From assembly GCF_000803265.1 (NCBI RefSeq), contig NW_014575396.1:174995-238994 (forward strand): DNA of 64,000 nt, given 5' to 3'. Under the pieces are notes generated by a model. It searched no databases. It was given only the letters and a program-made list of their open reading frames with translations, and had not been told where the DNA came from. The position numbers and the translations under genes are program-made. Shown piece after piece: positions 9,335-17,055 of the stretch. Numbering within the stretch: the first letter of the stretch is position 1; every line of letters starts with the position of its first letter. This DNA comes from Ordospora colligata OC4. Its lineage: Eukaryota; Microsporidia; Ordosporidae.

Positions 9335-9387
9335 GTTGAATAAACAGATTTGAAATGTTTTTGTGTGAGTTAAAATTGTGATTGAAA

Positions 9388-9392
9388 CCCCC
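9388..9392 (+). promoter_or_regulatory. CCCCC start-proximal motif of eIF1
   Basis: A C run ends three bases before the ATG at 9396. It decides the start: the upstream in-frame GTG at 9378 lies on the other side of the motif and is not used. Confidence 0.6.
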
Positions 9393-9395
9393 TGG

Positions 9396-9770
9396 ATGGA
9401 TCCACGTGCACTCGTTGAACATAATCAATGCGAGGTGAATGATCATGAGAAGAGGATGAATGAATTTGAGTGTGCAAGCATACCTGCACACGGAGAGATA
9501 GGAATTCTACAGGATGAGAAGAACATTGTTCGTGTAAAGGTTCAGCAGAAAAAAGGTGCAAAGAAAGTGACGATTATTGAGAACATTCCATTGGATGTGA
9601 GAGAGAATGTTCTTTGCTCATTGAGAAAGGAAATGGGATGTGGAGGAACTCTGCTGGATGACCGATCAATCCAGCTTCAGGGAGACAAAACAACTAGCCC
9701 AGGACTTGTCAGTTCATTGAAGAAGTATATCAAGGGATGTAAAGTGGAGATGAACGGAAGGATCAGCTGA
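9396..9770 (+). CDS. SUI1: Translation initiation factor eIF1 (SUI1)
   Basis: This is a 124-residue protein with a SUI1 fold in its C-terminal two thirds: VRVKVQQKKGAKKVTIIENIP, then LRKEMGCGGTLLDD, then SIQLQGDK, the three conserved eIF1 blocks. The basic loop and the CGGT turn are intact. eIF1 keeps the 43S scanning complex open and enforces AUG choice. With untranslated leaders as short as the C-run motif implies, start-site selection by eIF1 would work on very short leaders. Confidence 0.95.
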   Translation: MDPRALVEHNQCEVNDHEKRMNEFECASIPAHGEIGILQDEKNIVRVKVQQKKGAKKVTIIENIPLDVRENVLCSLRKEMGCGGTLLDDRSIQLQGDKTTSPGLVSSLKKYIKGCKVEMNGRIS

Positions 9771-9981
9771 GTGCAATAGTTGTTGAGTTGTGTATGCCGC
9801 GAGTGTATAAATGCCGGAGGCGTTTGATTAAATAATCTTTTGGAGTTTTGAGACATCATAGCATTTAGATGGAAAGAGTATGTGTTTGTGTGTAGTTGAG
9901 CAATGGCCTTGTGCAATGCCTGATATGGTTACGTCTTTTATCTGAAAGCCAACATCATAAATATTATACTTCTTTTATTAG

Positions 9982-10578
9982 TCAATTTGTGAAGTCTAGT
10001 GGCTCAAAGAGTATCTTGTCTGGTGCTTTAAACACTCTTGATGTTTTATGCTTAAAGAGCTCGTTCAGGATATCAAGGTTGTACTTCCTTCCTATTCTCT
10101 TTTTATTCTTATTCTTAGGTTCAAATTCATGAAGCTTATGCTTTGAGTTGCACATCTCATCCTTTGTAAGGAGATCCTTCTGCGGCTTGTTTTCATGCAA
10201 ATACATGCATTCTCCATTCTGACATATTGAGTTTTTTAAGTAAAATGTGCAGTACTTCGTTGTTCCATATGTGCACTTCAGAACCTTTCCGTCGAGCAAG
10301 CTCTCATCAACTTCTTGTATGCATATCCTTGCTTCCTCGCTTGTGCTGTATGTGATGTATGCACTGGCAGTAGACTCCAATGAGGATGCACGTTTATTCA
10401 CAACTATCTTCTTGATGATTCCAAATTGTCCAAAGAACTCGTTCCTACAAAGAACGTCTTCGTATGCATACTTCTGTGGAATGCATATTATGTACACAAG
10501 GTTCTTCTGCACAACTCTTATGCTTGAAAAACTCGGGGATGTATCAGGAGCTTGTGCCTGTGTATCTTTTGATATCAT
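9982..10578 (-). CDS. NOT4: Not4-type RRM protein of the CCR4-NOT complex, RING missing
   Basis: This is a 198-residue protein. It contains the characteristic Not4 RRM (RVVQKNLVYIICIP, EFFGQFGIIKKIVV, SAYITYSTSEEA) followed by the Not4 CCCH finger (GTTKYCTFYLKNSICQNGECMYLHE) and a basic tail. In yeast and human Not4 an N-terminal RING ubiquitin ligase of about 60 residues precedes this unit. Here the protein starts 20 residues before RVVQKN, and the upstream 223 bp contain no Cys-rich frame. The CCC motif at -4 supports the start. It could still bind RNA and the NOT complex. Confidence 0.88.
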   Translation of the reverse strand: MISKDTQAQAPDTSPSFSSIRVVQKNLVYIICIPQKYAYEDVLCRNEFFGQFGIIKKIVVNKRASSLESTASAYITYSTSEEARICIQEVDESLLDGKVLKCTYGTTKYCTFYLKNSICQNGECMYLHENKPQKDLLTKDEMCNSKHKLHEFEPKNKNKKRIGRKYNLDILNELFKHKTSRVFKAPDKILFEPLDFTN

Positions 10579-10801
10579 CAGGGATATATGCCTCTGAAAA
10601 ATTTAGCTTGTTCATATCGCTATCTCATGTACATGCTTTGAACATGCATATATAAATAGCTAAAATTTACTCGGCATTAAAATATTGCATAAATCATTTC
10701 AGTGTGTTTATTATTGCATTTCCCATACTCTCTCAGGATACTTTAATCAATGCGATAATGCATGATCTGCAAACATGCACGCATAGCCACAATCTGCTCA
10801 T

Positions 10802-11497
10802 TCAATTCAAAAACATCCCTGAATCGGCAGTATATGTCTCCTTTCCAACCTCAACTACCCAGATTTCAACATTCTCAGCATTGAGGGCATCCTCCTCGGG
10901 ATGCGCATTTCTCAGTGCCATTATTCCTATTCTTACAAGCTCTTCAACACCCATGCCTTCATATTCTCCACAGTGTGCTTCCAACACTGTTCTGGATGAC
11001 TGGCATCTACATCCTATGCTCATCCCATGTACTTCTTTTGCACTTCCTTGCGGATTAAACTCAACCAGTCTGATCTTTCCTTCATATTCTGTCATGTACA
11101 GCCCTGCAACTCCATAAAGTCTTCTTCCATCAATCACTGTTCTTTCAAACGTATCCTTCAGTAGCTCATCAAAAACATTGATGAAATGTGGCTTTCTGCC
11201 TTTAATAACATCTTCCCTGACATTCTCATCAATCAAGTAATCCACAATATGCATCCCATCATTTGTTATCCCAGAAAACGTAAACAATGTCTTTGAATCA
11301 ATCTTAAACACCTTCTTCTGCACTTCAGCCAGTTTAGACCTTTTTTCATTGTGTGCGATCATTATTCCAATTCGTGTGTTCCTTAGTCCCATCACTGTGC
11401 TTCCAAGTTCTGTTGTCTGTTGTATATAATCAAGCTGTTTGATCTTTCCTTCCGGACTGAATATCTTAAACATATTGTACCTTGCCTGAGATCCCAT
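10802..11497 (-). CDS. PRE5: 20S proteasome subunit alpha6
   Basis: This is a 231-residue alpha-type proteasome subunit. It has [12 protein letters not shown] (alpha N-terminal signature), an [11 protein letters not shown] core strand, and [17 protein letters not shown], which is the form of alpha6 (PSMA1/Pre5: MSIGxRxQSxRTxLE). The outer ring subunit gates substrate entry. CCCC lies upstream of ATG 11497. An alternative upstream ATG (11517) would give the N-terminus MFRPQ if a 17-nt GTAAG...CAG stretch were removed. Canonical alpha6 starts MFRNQ. Confidence 0.92.
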   Translation of the reverse strand: MGSQARYNMFKIFSPEGKIKQLDYIQQTTELGSTVMGLRNTRIGIMIAHNEKRSKLAEVQKKVFKIDSKTLFTFSGITNDGMHIVDYLIDENVREDVIKGRKPHFINVFDELLKDTFERTVIDGRRLYGVAGLYMTEYEGKIRLVEFNPQGSAKEVHGMSIGCRCQSSRTVLEAHCGEYEGMGVEELVRIGIMALRNAHPEEDALNAENVEIWVVEVGKETYTADSGMFLN

Positions 11498-11603
11498 CTT
11501 ACCTGGGGTCTAAACATTATATCATCTTTATTCCCAAAGATTTCATCAAATATTTGATGTAGCCATGCATAATACTTTCATATCATCAAATATAATACTT
11601 CGC

Positions 11604-11707
11604 TTCATGCAACATGAATAATGCTTTCACTTCATCATATATTCCATTAAAAATGTATAATACTTCACTCCACTTCATGCAAAACACTTCATGCAACATG
11701 CATAATG
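11604..11707. repeat. Imperfect direct repeat in an AT-rich gap
   Basis: TTCATGCAACATGAATAATG (11604-11623) and TTCATGCAACATGCATAATG (11688-11707) differ by one base. TAATACTTC-like words recur between and before them. The gap (11498-11754) lies upstream of the alpha6 gene. Confidence 0.7.
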
Positions 11708-11754
11708 AATCTAAGTCATAACCTCGATTCATAGTACATCCACTCAAATCATAC

Positions 11755-12186
11755 TCATGAGATAATAAACTTCACATGCTCTCTAACAACAGGCGCATCT
11801 ACATCTTCAACAAATCGCTTCAATGACTCCTCATACATCCTAACAACATCATCCATCGGATTCTTAATGCCACTATCTATCACAAAATCATTCAACTCCC
11901 TTAGCTCTTTAAATACCCGCTCTGCAAAATTCAGCATCCTACACGCCTCATTGAAATACAGCGAGTCCTCAGAAGCCATCTGCAAAATCCTGTTGAAGTA
12001 CCCCCTGATCCTGTTCTCAAAGTCTTCTACAGTCTTGATCCTCGGCGCCTCCTCAAGCGCATCAAACACACTCGATCCAGACCTGTTTGTAAACAGCTTA
12101 AATGTATCCTCACGCACAATCAGATCAATCACTCTATATATCATCATCCCGGGGCTTTCCCATAGAAACATCATATCATTACACAT
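11755..12186 (-). CDS. Small helical protein, possible divergent bromodomain
   Basis: This is a 143-residue protein, mostly helical. The stretch TVEDFENRIRGYFNRILQ..(S)EDSLYFNEACRMLNFAERVFKEL is reminiscent of the last two helices of a bromodomain (eFxxDvxlxFxNaxxYN...A..L...F), but the acetyl-lysine-binding Asn/Tyr block is not clear. Length is about that of one bromodomain. It starts four bases after the Myb gene on the same strand, so the two are probably transcribed close together. I do not recognise it with confidence. Confidence 0.5.
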   Translation of the reverse strand: MCNDMMFLWESPGMMIYRVIDLIVREDTFKLFTNRSGSSVFDALEEAPRIKTVEDFENRIRGYFNRILQMASEDSLYFNEACRMLNFAERVFKELRELNDFVIDSGIKNPMDDVVRMYEESLKRFVEDVDAPVVREHVKFIIS

Positions 12187-12190
12187 TTAT

Positions 12191-12802
12191 TTAAAAAGAC
12201 ATACATATTCTTAGCAGCGCCCTGCTCGCAAGCTCATCGGCCTCGTCAAACTCATCCTCGTCCTCAGCCTCACACTTGATATATCCAGCAACATTCTGGA
12301 CACTGTTGCTCCGCTTAGTTTTCATCGCTCTCTCGCCCTCGTTGCCAGATACAATCACCCCTCCAACACACTTCTTCTCTACCCTACGGCTTCTATGGAA
12401 GTCGTCAATTGTGCAGAACATGCTCCCGTGCCTCACCTTTTCACTCCTCCTCTGTATGGACGAGTTCCAGTAGTTCTTGATTGCATTGTCCGTCCTTCCT
12501 GGAAGATACTTTGCTATCTCAGACCATCTGTTTCCGTACTTCAGGTGCAGTTCAATGATCAATCCCTCCTCTTCCACACTGAATGGTTTTTTTGTAATGT
12601 GAGGATTCAGGTGGTTGTGCCATCTCTCTCTGCACTGCTTTCCCACACGACTGCCCAGCTTCTTTGCAATAAAAGACCAGTTCTTTGCAGAATACTCACT
12701 CACAAGCCTTACAAGCTTCTCGTCCTCTTCATGCCTCCATGGGCCCTTGATGAGTCTTCCATTTGATTCTGTAGTGCCGATAACCCGATCAAAAGAAGCC
12801 AT
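12191..12802 (-). CDS. R2R3 Myb-type DNA-binding protein
   Basis: This is a 203-residue protein with two adjacent Myb repeats (about 19-119). R2 has spaced Trp residues in KGPWRHEEDEKL, NWSFIAKKL and KQCRERWHNHL. R3 has PFSVEEEGLI, NRWSEIAKYLPGRTDNAIKNYWNSS. The first R3 Trp is Phe, as in most R2R3 Mybs. The recognition helices (GKQCRERW and TDNAIKNYW) are canonical, so binding to an AACNG-type site is likely. The tail is acidic. CCC on the coding strand lies about 11 bases upstream of the start. Confidence 0.92.
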   Translation of the reverse strand: MASFDRVIGTTESNGRLIKGPWRHEEDEKLVRLVSEYSAKNWSFIAKKLGSRVGKQCRERWHNHLNPHITKKPFSVEEEGLIIELHLKYGNRWSEIAKYLPGRTDNAIKNYWNSSIQRRSEKVRHGSMFCTIDDFHRSRRVEKKCVGGVIVSGNEGERAMKTKRSNSVQNVAGYIKCEAEDEDEFDEADELASRALLRICMSF

Positions 12803-13222
12803 GCGTGCTCAGGGATCCTCTCCTTATATCCTTTGTTTTCAAAATTAAATTGATGATCTATTTGGCGCAATCCACTCCGATTTAATCAACACTCAATATT
12901 AATGAATTCCTCATTTTTCAAAATACCTTCATATATCGCCATATCCATTATCATCTATAATTGATTTTCCCTCCATAAATAATTCATCACTTATTTCCCC
13001 GCCATATCACATTATGATCTAATATATTCTAATTACCAATCTTATGTACATGTGCATGACACACAAATCGATATTTGTACAGCACCGCATTGATTCAAAA
13101 TAAATTCACAGGTTTAAGCATGTACAAGTCTATTGTAACATCATTCAGATACATGAATTAAATCTATAACATCACTCAGGCACATATTATAAACATCTCT
13201 ACTTGCTTTCTAATAGCAATTG
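12803..13222. other. Gene-free gap between Myb and TBC genes
   Basis: I see no ORF, RNA-like hairpin or tRNA in these 420 bp. It is AT-rich, with two loosely repeated TAACATCA(T/C)TCAG words near 13136-13170. Confidence 0.5.
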
Positions 13223-14188
13223 TTATCTAAGTACATTCTCAATAATGCTTATATCTTGCATTTCAAGAGATTCCACAACATACGAGACTATCTCATCAAC
13301 TTCAACTGGTTCGGCATCCAGCATGCCAATAAACTCAATCAGCTGCTCTCCATCAAGGTCCAGGATCCGCTTTGAAAAAAACCTTAGGATTGCTGCAGCA
13401 AATAGCACAAACACAGAAAAGTCAAAGAAAATAAAAAAGTCCCACATTCGCAATACAAGCTTGATATCAAATCTTGTGAACAATGTCAAATACCACCCAA
13501 TTGCATAAACACCCATATCAACACCTTGTATGCGCATATGCCTGTGTATTTCTGGAATCAGTTTCTCAAATACCTGATTCTGTGCCTTTTGTAAACTAGG
13601 AACCTTGCTCAGCTTCTTATCAAATAATGTCTCAAGACAATTGCTGCTGATTATACCAACAAGCATCTCAAATGCCTCCTCCTCTGGAAAATACATTAGT
13701 AGAAGCGCTGCAGCGCTTGACATTCCTTGGCAGTATCCAACATCTGGGTTGTAGTTTGAGTATGCTGCAAGAACATTGAAGAGCTCGCATTGCCCTCTGC
13801 CATACTCCTTATTGAATAGAAAGTGTTTTCTAAATGTCCTCTGCACATCAACATGTATCTGATGTTCATATCCGCTTTTAATTACAATCAAGCTTGCATA
13901 ATCAACCTTTATGCTTTTCTTTGTCAAAATGCTCCATAACTTGTACTTCAAGGACAGCGGAATCCCTCTATATATCAGATACTTTGCCTGCTTATTCTTA
14001 CGTAGCCTTTCTCGATCTCCATCGCACTCCGTAATAAGAGCATACCATTCGCTTTTTATACCTTGATTGCTATCTCCTGTCTGATTGCTGAATGCATCCA
14101 TCACAAACCCATACTCGTTGGTGCAAAAGACTTCCTCTGTGACCTTATTGATACTATAAAGCTCTCTGATGGATCTTTTTTTCATCAT
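13223..14188 (-). CDS. TBC-domain Rab GTPase-activating protein
   Basis: This is a 321-residue protein that is nearly all TBC domain. Hallmarks are YRGIPLSLKYKLWSIL (domain start), IHVDVQRTF carrying the arginine finger, and VGYCQGMSS carrying the glutamine finger. The last motif block is VYAIGWYLTLFTRFD..LVLRMWDFFIFF, like the GxRWxxxLFxxxFP/RxWDxFF region. Both catalytic fingers are intact, so it should stimulate GTP hydrolysis by a Rab of the secretory or endosomal route. The specific Rab cannot be told. Its 5' end is head-to-head with the tetraspanin-like gene, 93 bp away. Confidence 0.9.
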   Translation of the reverse strand: MMKKRSIRELYSINKVTEEVFCTNEYGFVMDAFSNQTGDSNQGIKSEWYALITECDGDRERLRKNKQAKYLIYRGIPLSLKYKLWSILTKKSIKVDYASLIVIKSGYEHQIHVDVQRTFRKHFLFNKEYGRGQCELFNVLAAYSNYNPDVGYCQGMSSAAALLLMYFPEEEAFEMLVGIISSNCLETLFDKKLSKVPSLQKAQNQVFEKLIPEIHRHMRIQGVDMGVYAIGWYLTLFTRFDIKLVLRMWDFFIFFDFSVFVLFAAAILRFFSKRILDLDGEQLIEFIGMLDAEPVEVDEIVSYVVESLEMQDISIIENVLR

Positions 14189-14281
14189 ATTGTTTTGAGA
14201 TCAACAGGTATAAAATGCATATACAGATGCACTGAAACGCTGCGTGAGATTGGTTGTAAAAGAAATACAAAAAGCAAACAT

Positions 14282-14863
14282 ATGCATCGTAAGAGCACTA
14301 TAAAGAGAGTTTTCAAGGTGTTCTTTCTGTTCATCCAAGGCATGCTTCTGACTTCTGGGATCGGAATGTTGATAGTAAGCACAACAGTGTATATCAAATC
14401 GTACAAGCTTCTTGGGATAGCTAAGAGCATATTGTTGGTTTCATATACATTTGGCTTGCTAAAGATCCTGTCTGCTATTTTTGGATACCAGGCATTGTCA
14501 TCTAAGAAGAGGGTGCGAGTGTTTGCATATGTGTGTGTGACTCTTGTGTTAATGAACATTCAAGCAATAGGAGTTGCCAAGAGTGTGGTTATTCATGAGA
14601 GGTCTGGGGAGTGGGGAAATAAAAGATGGGGGCTACTAGATGAGAACCAACGAGAACTTATCCAATCCAAGTTCAGATGTTGTGGGTTTGGAGATGCAGA
14701 TGATAGAGCAGGAGAAGGGTGTCGTGATGGAATAGGATGCATGCACATGATACAGAAAGTTGCAAAGAAGATGTCTGTGGTAGTTCAGAAGATAATAATG
14801 TTTTCATTTCTCTTTGAGTCGGTAGGAATAGTAATATTGAGTATGCTGAGGATCAGGAGATGA
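14282..14863 (+). CDS. Tetraspanin-like four-span membrane protein
   Basis: This is a 193-residue protein with three N-terminal membrane spans, a loop containing FRCCGFGDADD...GCRDGIGCMHM, and a final span (VVVQKIIMFSFLFESVGIVIL). CCG plus two further Cys in the large loop is the tetraspanin signature, although the loop is short. Tetraspanins organise membrane microdomains. I chose ATG 14282 (MHRKSTIKR) because the upstream in-frame codons (from 14063) overlap the TBC gene and carry no recognisable domain. Confidence 0.75.
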   Translation: MHRKSTIKRVFKVFFLFIQGMLLTSGIGMLIVSTTVYIKSYKLLGIAKSILLVSYTFGLLKILSAIFGYQALSSKKRVRVFAYVCVTLVLMNIQAIGVAKSVVIHERSGEWGNKRWGLLDENQRELIQSKFRCCGFGDADDRAGEGCRDGIGCMHMIQKVAKKMSVVVQKIIMFSFLFESVGIVILSMLRIRR

Positions 14864-15089
14864 TTAATGACAGAGCTTATAGATTATGGCGACAATATAT
14901 GCAGCATAAAATGTTCTTGATGGCTTGATTGGCTTTTGTAAAGGAGAAGATGAGGGCAATTGAAGAATGAGAAATGCGGTTGGACAAGTGAGTGCCTGAA
15001 TGGCAATATTGAGGTTTAATGATGGTATGACGTAAAGCAATGGGAGAGGCGGGATATGAGAAGAGAGCCTTATAATGCAAAATTTTTCG

Positions 15090-15093
15090 CCCC
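15090..15093 (+). promoter_or_regulatory. CCCC motif of BFR1
   Basis: The C run ends seven bases before ATG 15101 and supports that start over the upstream ATG at 15056. Confidence 0.5.
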
Positions 15094-15100
15094 TATTAAG

Positions 15101-16276
15101 ATGCAGAGTGAGAATAGAAAGAAGCGGGTTCCAGGTATTCATGCGCATTTAGCAGCAATTAAAGAGCTAAACCAGGAGTCTGGACGAGTTGATACATCTA
15201 TTACTGAGCTTAGAGAGAAGATATCTGCAGCGTACAAGAATGATTCCGAAAACGAGATCAAGCGCGAATTGTATGAGAAGATTGAGACACTCAGCAATGA
15301 GATCAAAGAGTTGAGGGCGCAGAGACAGAGTGTTTTTGATCAGAAGACGAAGGCACTTGATGTGTACCAGAAGTTTAAGGCTGAGATGCAACCTGAGAAA
15401 GGAAAGATAAAGATACTGAGTGCAAATGAGATTGATGCACGTATGAAGGAGATCAACATGAAGCTGATAAGTAGCAAGCATGATTCTAAGACCGAAAAGA
15501 CGTTTGAGAGCGAGATTCAAGAGCTTAGGAGGCAGAAGAAGAACATTGGGATGATGGAGCAGAAGAGTAGGACGCTGGTTGAGATCCGAGGAAACCTTGA
15601 TGCGCTTGATGCAGAAATCAAGGATATGACAAAGAGATTGACCCAAAAACAGGTGACGATTGATGAGCTGAAGGCAAAGAGGAAGGAGATCTATGACAGT
15701 CAAAGCTCAAGCAAGAACCCAATTATTGAAGGATATGAAAAGAACATAAAGGCACTGAAGGTGAAGAAGAATGAAATAAATGAGAAGAAAAAGGCGCAAC
15801 AGGAGGAGATAAGGAAGAAGGAGATTGAGCACGACAAGTTCCTAGAACAACTGGCACTTGCACAGGCAGCTGAGAAGCAACGAGACGATGTGAAGCAAAG
15901 GATCCAAAAGTTAGAGGAAAAGAAGAATGTGCTGTCGAACGAGGAGTGCACGCTTGATCCGTCTAAGTTTGATTCGGTGATATTCCGAATGCGTGCTATT
16001 GATGTGTCTGGTGGGAATTTAAGTCTTCCTATTGATCTTGCGCTGTATTTGAGCCAGTTCAAGATACCGATTCCATCCAATGCGAAGCAGCTTGAATCGA
16101 CGATTTCTGCATTAAAGATCCAGAAGGAGAGCTTTGCAGGCCAAGTTGTTGGGAAGAGAGAGGAGATTGCAGTAAAGATAGCTGAACTTGACAGGAAGAT
16201 ATCTGAGGAAAAAAATATTCTTCAAAGCATGCCTCCAAGTGATGTGAGACTTTTGAAGCCTAAGCGCGAGTATTAA
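15101..16276 (+). CDS. BFR1: Bfr1-like coiled-coil polysome protein
   Basis: This is a 391-residue protein that is nearly all charged coiled coil. IDARMKEINMKLISSKHDSKTEKTFESEIQELRRQKKN matches the Bfr1 core (an ID-IxxL block, then KEIxxLRKxKK). The C-terminal third has the less helical DVSGGNLSLPIDLALYLSQFKI segment found in the family. Yeast Bfr1 binds mRNA and ER-bound polysomes and affects ploidy and secretion. With coiled coils the identity is less firm, but the block order supports it. Confidence 0.72.
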   Translation: MQSENRKKRVPGIHAHLAAIKELNQESGRVDTSITELREKISAAYKNDSENEIKRELYEKIETLSNEIKELRAQRQSVFDQKTKALDVYQKFKAEMQPEKGKIKILSANEIDARMKEINMKLISSKHDSKTEKTFESEIQELRRQKKNIGMMEQKSRTLVEIRGNLDALDAEIKDMTKRLTQKQVTIDELKAKRKEIYDSQSSSKNPIIEGYEKNIKALKVKKNEINEKKKAQQEEIRKKEIEHDKFLEQLALAQAAEKQRDDVKQRIQKLEEKKNVLSNEECTLDPSKFDSVIFRMRAIDVSGGNLSLPIDLALYLSQFKIPIPSNAKQLESTISALKIQKESFAGQVVGKREEIAVKIAELDRKISEEKNILQSMPPSDVRLLKPKREY

Positions 16277-16412
16277 ATCTCCAATTGCATTTTCTTTTAT
16301 GAATTTGGTTTATTTTGATGTGCAATATGAATCTATTCCAGCACAACTGTGCATAATTTCACATTTGCTACTATACATACAGCAATGTTAGAGTGTGGTA
16401 TTTGCTTTACCT

Positions 16413-16577
16413 TTATTGTTTGCTTGACAAGGTGTCTTGTTTATCTTCTTGGATTTGCTTTGCAATACCGACCACAGGTATTTGTGATGGGCTTGGAAGT
16501 GTGTCTGGACCAAGAGAATAAAACTGACCAGCATATTTTTCGTTTTTTTCATCTACAGTGTGTTTCTTTGTATACAT
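16413..16577 (-). CDS. Possible small ORF with a PNRC/Edc1-like decapping motif
   Basis: The C-terminal part of a minus-strand frame (ATG at 16577, 54 codons) contains KYAGQFYSLGPDTLPSPSQIP. This resembles the short YAGxxF..PxPSxLPxP motif of PNRC proteins and fungal decapping enhancers, which bind the Dcp1-Dcp2 complex. The frame stays open to 16823, but that upstream part overlaps the U1 RNA candidate on the other strand and looks non-coding. A short linear motif can arise by chance, so this is tentative. Confidence 0.3.
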   Translation of the reverse strand: MYTKKHTVDEKNEKYAGQFYSLGPDTLPSPSQIPVVGIAKQIQEDKQDTLSSKQ

Positions 16578-16682
16578 TATTTCTGGGGATATCGATGGAA
16601 TTGAAATATGCGATCTGTAGTTTTGGTAAAGTCTGAATGATAATGGAGAAGTAAGAATAAAACCAGAAAAGCATGACCCCCC

Positions 16683-16832
16683 ACTTACCGTGTGGATATG
16701 CAGTAGTGCTCCTGCTACATGTATTCCAGGCATCTGATTCTCACTACACAAAATGGAGCAACAGGTGCCTGTGTAGGCGTCGAGCCTGCCACATAATTTT
16801 TTACCTGGGAGATTAAGCATCATGCTTTCTCC
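16683..16832 (+). ncRNA. Candidate U1 spliceosomal snRNA
   Basis: The segment has the U1 layout in order. ACTTACC (16683-16689) is complementary to a GGTAAGT 5' splice site and sits at the presumed RNA 5' end. GTGTGG (16690-16695) pairs with CCACAT (16789-16794), like U1 helix H closing just before the Sm site. Internal hairpins lie between: AGGCATCTG with CAGGTGCCT, and AGGC-GTCGA-GCCT. A Sm site AATTTTTTA follows (16795-16803). The terminal stem-loop pairs GGAGA with TCTCC and AAGCA with TGCTT around a TCA loop (16808-16832), followed by TTTTT. The U1-70K loop sequence is not clearly conserved. About 150 nt long, against about 164 in human. Confidence 0.65.
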
Positions 16833-17055
16833 TTTTTATTTAATATATATTTTGTTGTTATTTATGCCTTATTGCCATGTAAAGTGGTGCATACAGTGTG
16901 ATTTTGGTGATAATGGAGTGTGGAAGCATTCCAGTTCGATGGAGCTGTTAAATGTTGAAGTAGGTGTGTACCTTGTTATTTGAAGAGCAGACGATTGAAT
17001 AAACAAGGGAATTGCAATTGATTTAGTAAAAGGAGAGAATCCTTTTCAGAGATTT

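Noticed and set aside
14063..14281. N-terminal extension of the tetraspanin-like ORF
   Set aside because: It lies antisense to the conserved N-terminus of the TBC gene, and the first membrane span comes after ATG 14282.
15167..15703. Long minus-strand ORF inside BFR1
   Set aside because: Antisense shadow of a Lys/Glu coiled coil, giving Leu/Phe-rich nonsense.
16349..16636. Plus-strand ORF of 95 codons in the gap before PUF
   Set aside because: Cys/Phe/Leu-rich composition without a motif, antisense to the PNRC-like frame, and no C-run start motif.
16760..16795. tRNA T-arm-like hairpin
   Set aside because: The loop does not match TTCRA positions and no acceptor or anticodon arm fits; it is better explained as an internal U1 hairpin.
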